Below, in pieces: positions 5,692-9,131 of a DNA stretch of 9,131 nucleotides (position 1 is its first letter; each line of letters opens with the position of its first letter). Position numbers and translations under genes: made by a program. This DNA is from JAZQNC01 sp045536155 (GTDB lineage Bacteria > Bacillota > Clostridia > Oscillospirales > CAG-272), in NCBI GenBank assembly GCA_045536155.1, contig JAZSMZ010000131.1, forward strand, positions 1 to 9,131, in the 5' to 3' direction. The notes under the pieces were generated by a model. The model searched no databases. It saw only the letters and a list, made by a program, of their open reading frames with translations, and had not been told where the DNA came from.

Positions 5692-7125
5692 ATGCTTTTT
5701 TCCAATCTGCTTTTTATATACATATTTCTTCCACTTTTGTTTATTTTATACTATCCGTTTAAAAATCAGATCTGGAGAAATGCGGTTCTTACCGTCTTTT
5801 CCATGTTTTTTTATGCATGGGGAGAGCCGGTCTTAGTCCTTTTGATGCTGGGAATCATCGCGGTAAACTACGTATTCGGACTGATAATTTCGCGATGCAT
5901 AACGGCAGATAAAAAAGCTTCGGCAAAGGTCGCACTTGCCTTGTCGGTCGTTGCCAACCTTGCCGCTCTCGTTTACTTCAAATACGCGGGATTTTTCGTT
6001 TCAAGCATCAATCTTATCCCCGGACTTTCCTTTGACGTACCCGAGATCCTGCTCCCGCTCGGAATCAGCTTTTTCACCTTCCAGGCGATGTCATATACAG
6101 TCGACGTTTACCGCTCCGATGCCCCTGTTCAGAAGAATTTCTTTTACCTTCTTTTGTACGTTTCGCTCTTTCCGCAGCTTATCGCAGGCCCCATCGTTCG
6201 CTATCGCGACGTTTGCGCCGAGATCGAGGACAGAACGGTCAGCGTACATAAAATGAACGAGGGAATATTCCGCTTTTCCGTCGGTCTTGCAAAAAAGGTA
6301 TTGCTCGCAAATCCCTGCGGTCAGGTCAGCGACTCGCTTCTGGCCACTCCGATCGCCGATGCGACCGTTTCGGGCTCGTGGCTTGGCGCGCTCTTTTTCG
6401 CCATGCAGATATACTACGATTTCTCGGGATATTCGGATATGGCGATAGGCATGGGCAAAATGCTCGGCTTTGAGTTCAAAGAAAATTTCAATTATCCCTA
6501 CATCTCCCGCTCGGCTACAGAGTTCTGGCGCCGTTGGCACATATCGCTGGGCACATTCTTCCGCGACTATCTCTATATTCCGCTCGGCGGAAGCAGATGC
6601 TCGAAATTCAAATGGTTCAGAAACGTGCTTGTTGTATGGTTTTTGACGGGTATGTGGCATGGCGCATCCTGGAATTTCATCATCTGGGGACTTTTCTACG
6701 CACTTCTTCTGTTGCTTGAAAAGCTCGTATTCATGCCCATAGGCGAAAAGATAAACAAGGGAATATCGACCGTTGTATCCTACGTCTACATGATATTCGT
6801 TACCCTCGTCGGCTGGACGATATTCTACTATACCGAGGATCTTTTGCCCCGACTTAAAGTGATGTTCGGCATCGGATCTCCGATCGGCGATATCTACGAG
6901 ATGTCCATTCTCCGCTCAAATCTTTTCCTGCTTGTTGTCGCAGTTATATTCTGCACGCCGATCATTCCGAAGCTGCTTTGCAAAATCACCTCAAAGATGG
7001 GCGAAAACGGCTCTTATGCCATCGGACGCATCTTCAAGACCGTTTTTGCAGTCGTTGCCATTGCGCTCTCGACGGCAATGCTCGCGGGCAATTCGTATAA
7101 CCCCTTCCTTTACTTCCGTTTCTGA
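5692..7125 (+). CDS. MBOAT-family O-acyltransferase (AlgI/DltB/PatA-like)
   Basis: This is a polytopic membrane enzyme that transfers acyl groups, usually acetyl, from a cytoplasmic donor to an extracytoplasmic glycan or partner protein. The 477 residues are hydrophobic throughout, with about ten or more membrane segments. Family blocks are YAWGEP (41-46), LPLGISFFTFQAMSYTVDVY (121-140), QLIAGPIVRY (162-171), YYDFSGYSDMAIG (241-253), FWRRWHISLGTFFRDYLYIPLGG (278-300) and TGMWHGASWNFIIWG (319-333). His283 and His323 match the two conserved MBOAT histidines, the second being the catalytic one. The C-terminus SYNPFLYFRF is typical of AlgI-like proteins. The ribosome-binding site is weak (GGGG about 12 bases upstream of ATG). 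The next gene, 22 bases later, encodes a DHHW/AlgJ-like partner, which favours polysaccharide O-acetylation over D-alanylation of teichoic acid. No dltA, dltC or dltD is visible. The target glycan is unknown. Confidence 0.93.
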   Translation: MLFSNLLFIYIFLPLLFILYYPFKNQIWRNAVLTVFSMFFYAWGEPVLVLLMLGIIAVNYVFGLIISRCITADKKASAKVALALSVVANLAALVYFKYAGFFVSSINLIPGLSFDVPEILLPLGISFFTFQAMSYTVDVYRSDAPVQKNFFYLLLYVSLFPQLIAGPIVRYRDVCAEIEDRTVSVHKMNEGIFRFSVGLAKKVLLANPCGQVSDSLLATPIADATVSGSWLGALFFAMQIYYDFSGYSDMAIGMGKMLGFEFKENFNYPYISRSATEFWRRWHISLGTFFRDYLYIPLGGSRCSKFKWFRNVLVVWFLTGMWHGASWNFIIWGLFYALLLLLEKLVFMPIGEKINKGISTVVSYVYMIFVTLVGWTIFYYTEDLLPRLKVMFGIGSPIGDIYEMSILRSNLFLLVVAVIFCTPIIPKLLCKITSKMGENGSYAIGRIFKTVFAVVAIALSTAMLAGNSYNPFLYFRF

Positions 7126-7147
7126 TATTTGCGAAAGGTTTAGTGCT

Positions 7148-8857
7148 ATGAAAAAGAAAATTGATATAATCGTCCTTTCGCTTGTGGCGGTCGCATTTTT
7201 TGCCGTTGCCGCCTTTAATATCTATCAGCCTAACCGACCGACAGAGTCACAAACAGAACAGAGAACGCTGGCAAAATTCCCGGAATTCTCTGTTAATTCT
7301 CTTCTCGACGGAAGTTATTTTGCCGATATTGACCTGTTCGTTTCCGATACGTTTTTGGCGCGTGAGGAGCTTATCTCCTTTGCTAAGGAATGGAAGCTCT
7401 TATACGGCCTTCCCGCAAATGATGACGACGTTCACTTTATAACCGTCAATCCGCAGGACACCGAGGGAATCGAGATCGATATCCCCGAGATCACCGAACG
7501 CGAAAGCGAAAGCGAGACTGAGCCCGAGTCGGAAGAGATAATCATTATGCCTCCCGTTACCACCGATACCGAAGAGGAAAGCACCGACACCGACGGAGAG
7601 GAAACAAGCGGCGAGGAAACAAGCGGCGAGGAAACCACCGAAGAGGAAACGACTCAAATTATTATCAAGCCGATTATCCAGTCTGTTTCGCTCAGTGACA
7701 GCGAAAAATTCGTTACTGTAGGCGATACCTTTACGCTGACGGTTAAAACTATTCCCGCAAACTCCAACGTAATAGTCAAGTGGCGCAATACAAACTCCGC
7801 CATTACCCAGATCACGCCTCTTTCGGACGGACTTGAGATCAAGGCTCTCGCCGCCGGCAAGACAACGATCACCGCAATAGTGGGCGGAAAGGAAGCAAGC
7901 TGTACCGTAAATATTTCGGTATCCATTGCACCCGTGGAGCAGGGAGGCGGCAGCTCACAGATAATCACCGAAGAGCCCGAGATACTTACCAGCGGACTTG
8001 TAATATATAAGGATGCGGTCTACTCAATCCCTTACTACGTCGCCAAAAACGCATCTCAGTACGCCAAGATGTGCGAATACCTTGCATCGCTTTTCCCCGA
8101 TTCCAATATGAGCGTTGTAACAGCTCCGCTGTCCTCCGCGATGCTCGAGCTTGACACATTTGGAAAAGGCAGAATAACCGACCAGAACAAGATGATAAAC
8201 AATATCGACGAGCTGTGCAATGACACCGTCAACGTTGTAAATTGCTTCGGCGAGCTCTGGACTCATCGCGACGAGTACCTCTATTTCAAGAGCGACCACC
8301 ATTGGACAAGCCGCGGCGCTTACTATGCGTATAAGGCATTCTGCGAATCTGTCGGAATTGAGCCCGCAAAGCTTGAAGATATGGAAGAAAATCTTATAAG
8401 CACCAAATTCCGCGGCACGATGTATGCCTTCACGGGCGACGAGCGAGTCAAGAGCATCGTCGACAGTATTTACGCCTACATGCCCACAAAAGAGCATACC
8501 ATGACGATATACAAAAACGGCACATCGTATAAGTACAGCAGCTGTATTTTACCTAAATACGGCGGATACGGTGCATTCCTCACCGGTGACAATCCATATA
8601 CAATCATCAATGTGCCCGAAAATCCGCAGGATATGAATATCCTCGTTTTCAAGGATTCCTACGGTAATGCGTTCGTACCCTACCTTTGCGAAAACTACGG
8701 TAACATTATCGTTGTCGACCCGCGCCACGTAAGCTTCAACGTATACGAGCTTTTGCGCGACTATCCGCTTCGCGACGTGCTTATCATGAACAACATGTAC
8801 AACCCCAACGTCGCATCCTGGACGATGAACATTCTCCGCTCGGTCGGAGTTGAATGA
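7148..8857 (+). CDS. Membrane-anchored DHHW/AlgJ-like SGNH-fold protein with inserted BIG2 domain
   Basis: This is the likely extracellular partner of the MBOAT protein and transfers acyl groups to a surface glycan. The 569 residues run in this order. A membrane anchor or uncleaved signal lies at 5-24. The family N-terminal segment EQRTLAKFPEFSVNSLLDG...FVSDTFLAREEL covers about 37-75. An acidic, Ser/Thr-rich linker with GEETS-type repeats spans about 105-170. A BIG2-like Ig domain covers about 176-259, including VTVGDTFTLTV and the GKTTITAIVGGKEASCTV strand pattern. A Gly/Ser hinge follows. The SGNH-like catalytic domain runs from about 283 to 569. Catalytic-type residues are SDHHWTSRGAYYAY (Asp383, His384, His385) and the nucleophile-like FKDSYGN with Ser504. 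Simple family members are near 380 residues, and the excess is the linker plus Ig domain placed inside the protein. The frame continues upstream to 6932 within the MBOAT gene, but the ATG at 7148 starts the signal sequence and has AAAGG nine bases before it. Confidence 0.9.
   Translation: MKKKIDIIVLSLVAVAFFAVAAFNIYQPNRPTESQTEQRTLAKFPEFSVNSLLDGSYFADIDLFVSDTFLAREELISFAKEWKLLYGLPANDDDVHFITVNPQDTEGIEIDIPEITERESESETEPESEEIIIMPPVTTDTEEESTDTDGEETSGEETSGEETTEEETTQIIIKPIIQSVSLSDSEKFVTVGDTFTLTVKTIPANSNVIVKWRNTNSAITQITPLSDGLEIKALAAGKTTITAIVGGKEASCTVNISVSIAPVEQGGGSSQIITEEPEILTSGLVIYKDAVYSIPYYVAKNASQYAKMCEYLASLFPDSNMSVVTAPLSSAMLELDTFGKGRITDQNKMINNIDELCNDTVNVVNCFGELWTHRDEYLYFKSDHHWTSRGAYYAYKAFCESVGIEPAKLEDMEENLISTKFRGTMYAFTGDERVKSIVDSIYAYMPTKEHTMTIYKNGTSYKYSSCILPKYGGYGAFLTGDNPYTIINVPENPQDMNILVFKDSYGNAFVPYLCENYGNIIVVDPRHVSFNVYELLRDYPLRDVLIMNNMYNPNVASWTMNILRSVGVE
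7595..7654 (+). repeat. Four tandem 15-bp units coding for GEETS-type repeats
   Basis: Units start at 7595, 7610, 7625 and 7640. The first two differ at a single base and both encode GEETS. The third encodes GEETT and the fourth EEETT. They lie in frame within the acidic linker of the DHHW protein. Near-identity at the DNA level in units 1 and 2 suggests recent slippage duplication. Confidence 0.85.
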
Positions 8858-8876
8858 AAAAAGCACCCCGCCTGAT

Positions 8877-8900
8877 TTCTCTGTTGTTCTTAACGGAGAA
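8877..8900 (+). repeat. Small stem-loop just after the DHHW gene
   Basis: TTCTCTG (8877-8883) can pair with CGGAGAA (8894-8900), with one G-T wobble, around a 10-base loop. There is no T-run behind it, so it is not a convincing terminator alone. The same TTCTCTG also recurs in the right arm of the next hairpin. Confidence 0.4.
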
Positions 8901-8909
8901 TTTGAAGGC

Positions 8910-8947
8910 ACAAATCGGCAGAGAACTTGTTTTCTCTGCCGATTTGT
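8910..8947. repeat. Perfect 16-bp hairpin between the DHHW and DUF559 genes
   Basis: ACAAATCGGCAGAGAA (8910-8925) and TTCTCTGCCGATTTGT (8932-8947) pair without a mismatch around the six-base loop CTTGTT. As a terminator for the MBOAT-DHHW transcript it is strong in stem but poor in tail, because GTAATATAATGG follows and not a T-run. It lies immediately before, and overlaps, a possible promoter for the next gene. Confidence 0.8.
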
Positions 8948-8955
8948 AATATAAT
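8927..8955 (+). promoter_or_regulatory. Possible promoter inside the hairpin, for the DUF559 gene
   Basis: TTGTTT (8927-8932, only three of six matches) stands 17 bases before a perfect TATAAT (8950-8955). The -35 falls in the hairpin loop and the -10 overlaps the ATG of the next gene at 8954. If both signals are real, the message would start inside the coding region or the true start is elsewhere. The call is therefore weak. Confidence 0.3.
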
Positions 8956-9131
8956 GGAAGCGATAAAACTTTGGAGAAGTAAGCATATACCGCTTGATTA
9001 CAACGAAAAGAATATTACTCTTGCAAAAAATCTTCGTAAAAATGCTACACCGCAGGAGAACCATCTGTGGTACGATTTCCTATCAAAATATGAAATCAGA
9101 TTTCAAAGACAAAAAGCCATAGACAATTTTA
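8954..9131 (+). CDS. DUF559 domain protein, N-terminal part only
   Basis: The frame opens at ATG 8954 and is still open at the right edge, giving 59 visible residues. NITLAKNLRKNATPQENHLWYDFLSKYEIRFQRQKAIDNF (about 20-59) is the characteristic N-terminal half of DUF559 proteins, which have a Vsr/restriction-endonuclease-like fold and run to about 115-130 residues. The acidic catalytic part would follow beyond the window. Their biological role is not established. They are often found as stand-alone genes in variable regions. No Shine-Dalgarno precedes the ATG and no better in-frame start lies between it and the conserved block, so the start is uncertain. TTG at 8927 is an in-frame alternative inside the hairpin loop. 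Low or absent translation, or decay of the 5' end, is possible. Confidence 0.8.
   Translation, partial: MEAIKLWRSKHIPLDYNEKNITLAKNLRKNATPQENHLWYDFLSKYEIRFQRQKAIDNF

Noticed and set aside
6932..7147. In-frame upstream extension of the DHHW gene into the MBOAT gene (72 codons)
   Set aside because: It is Arg/Ser-rich out-of-frame reading of the MBOAT gene. The ATG at 7148 starts a normal membrane anchor and has a ribosome-binding site.
8549..9064. A 171-codon minus-strand open frame across the DHHW 3' end and the DUF559 start
   Set aside because: It runs antisense through two genes with recognisable protein families and across a perfect hairpin, and no domain is seen.
1..9131. Defence island, phage or mobile element
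   Set aside because: No transposase, integrase, restriction-modification, toxin-antitoxin or CRISPR signature is seen. The only accessory-type hint is the partial DUF559 gene at the right edge.

Overview
The window looks like chromosomal DNA from a Clostridia-type member of the Bacillota, probably an uncultivated gut Oscillospiraceae-like lineage. This is inferred from four things. The gene set is Gram-positive: rplS, lepB, rbgA and rnhB in one neighbourhood. The ribosome-binding sites are GGAG/GGAGG-like. The promoters are sigma-A type (TTGACA/TATAAT). The MBOAT/DHHW pair and the DUF559 protein are styles common in gut Clostridia. The genus cannot be read from the sequence. I saw no tRNA, rRNA, CRISPR array, insertion sequence or phage gene.

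Left half (1-3530), minus strand. One likely operon is read from right to left: an ApgM-family phosphomutase-like enzyme (2247-3449), signal peptidase I (1539-2225), the ribosome-assembly GTPase RbgA (643-1506) and ribonuclease HII (start at 566, running off the left edge). Spacings are 21, 32 and 76 bases. A TTGTTA-17-TATAAT promoter lies upstream of the first gene. A sequence matching the CcpA catabolite-responsive element consensus sits just downstream of its predicted transcription start.

Middle (3531-5590), plus strand. A divergent intergenic region carries a consensus TTGACA-18-TATAAT promoter for a GT-B glycosyltransferase (3702-4919), which starts at TTG behind a strong Shine-Dalgarno sequence. 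Next comes rplS (ribosomal protein L19, 5098-5439) with its own extended -10 promoter and a roughly 100-base leader, followed by two tandem hairpins, of which the second is a textbook intrinsic terminator. In many Firmicutes rplS, lepB, rbgA and rnhB are co-directional neighbours. Here rplS is inverted relative to the others and separated from them by the ApgM-like gene and the glycosyltransferase.

Right half (5600-9131), plus strand. A two-gene O-acyltransferase module has its own promoter: an AlgI-like MBOAT membrane protein (5692-7125) and, 22 bases later, a membrane-anchored DHHW/AlgJ-like SGNH-fold protein (7148-8857). The two probably work together: the MBOAT moves acyl groups across the membrane and the DHHW protein places them on an extracellular glycan. 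The DHHW protein is unusual because an acidic repeat linker and a bacterial Ig-like (BIG2) domain are inserted inside it. After it comes a perfect 16-bp hairpin overlapping a possible promoter, then the start of a DUF559-family (Vsr-like nuclease fold) gene cut by the right edge.

The best leads for follow-up are the split DHHW protein, the catabolite-responsive site in front of the ApgM-lepB-rbgA-rnhB operon, the broken rplS neighbourhood, and the structured promoters of rplS and the DUF559 gene. None of these amounts to a clearly new defence or mobile system.
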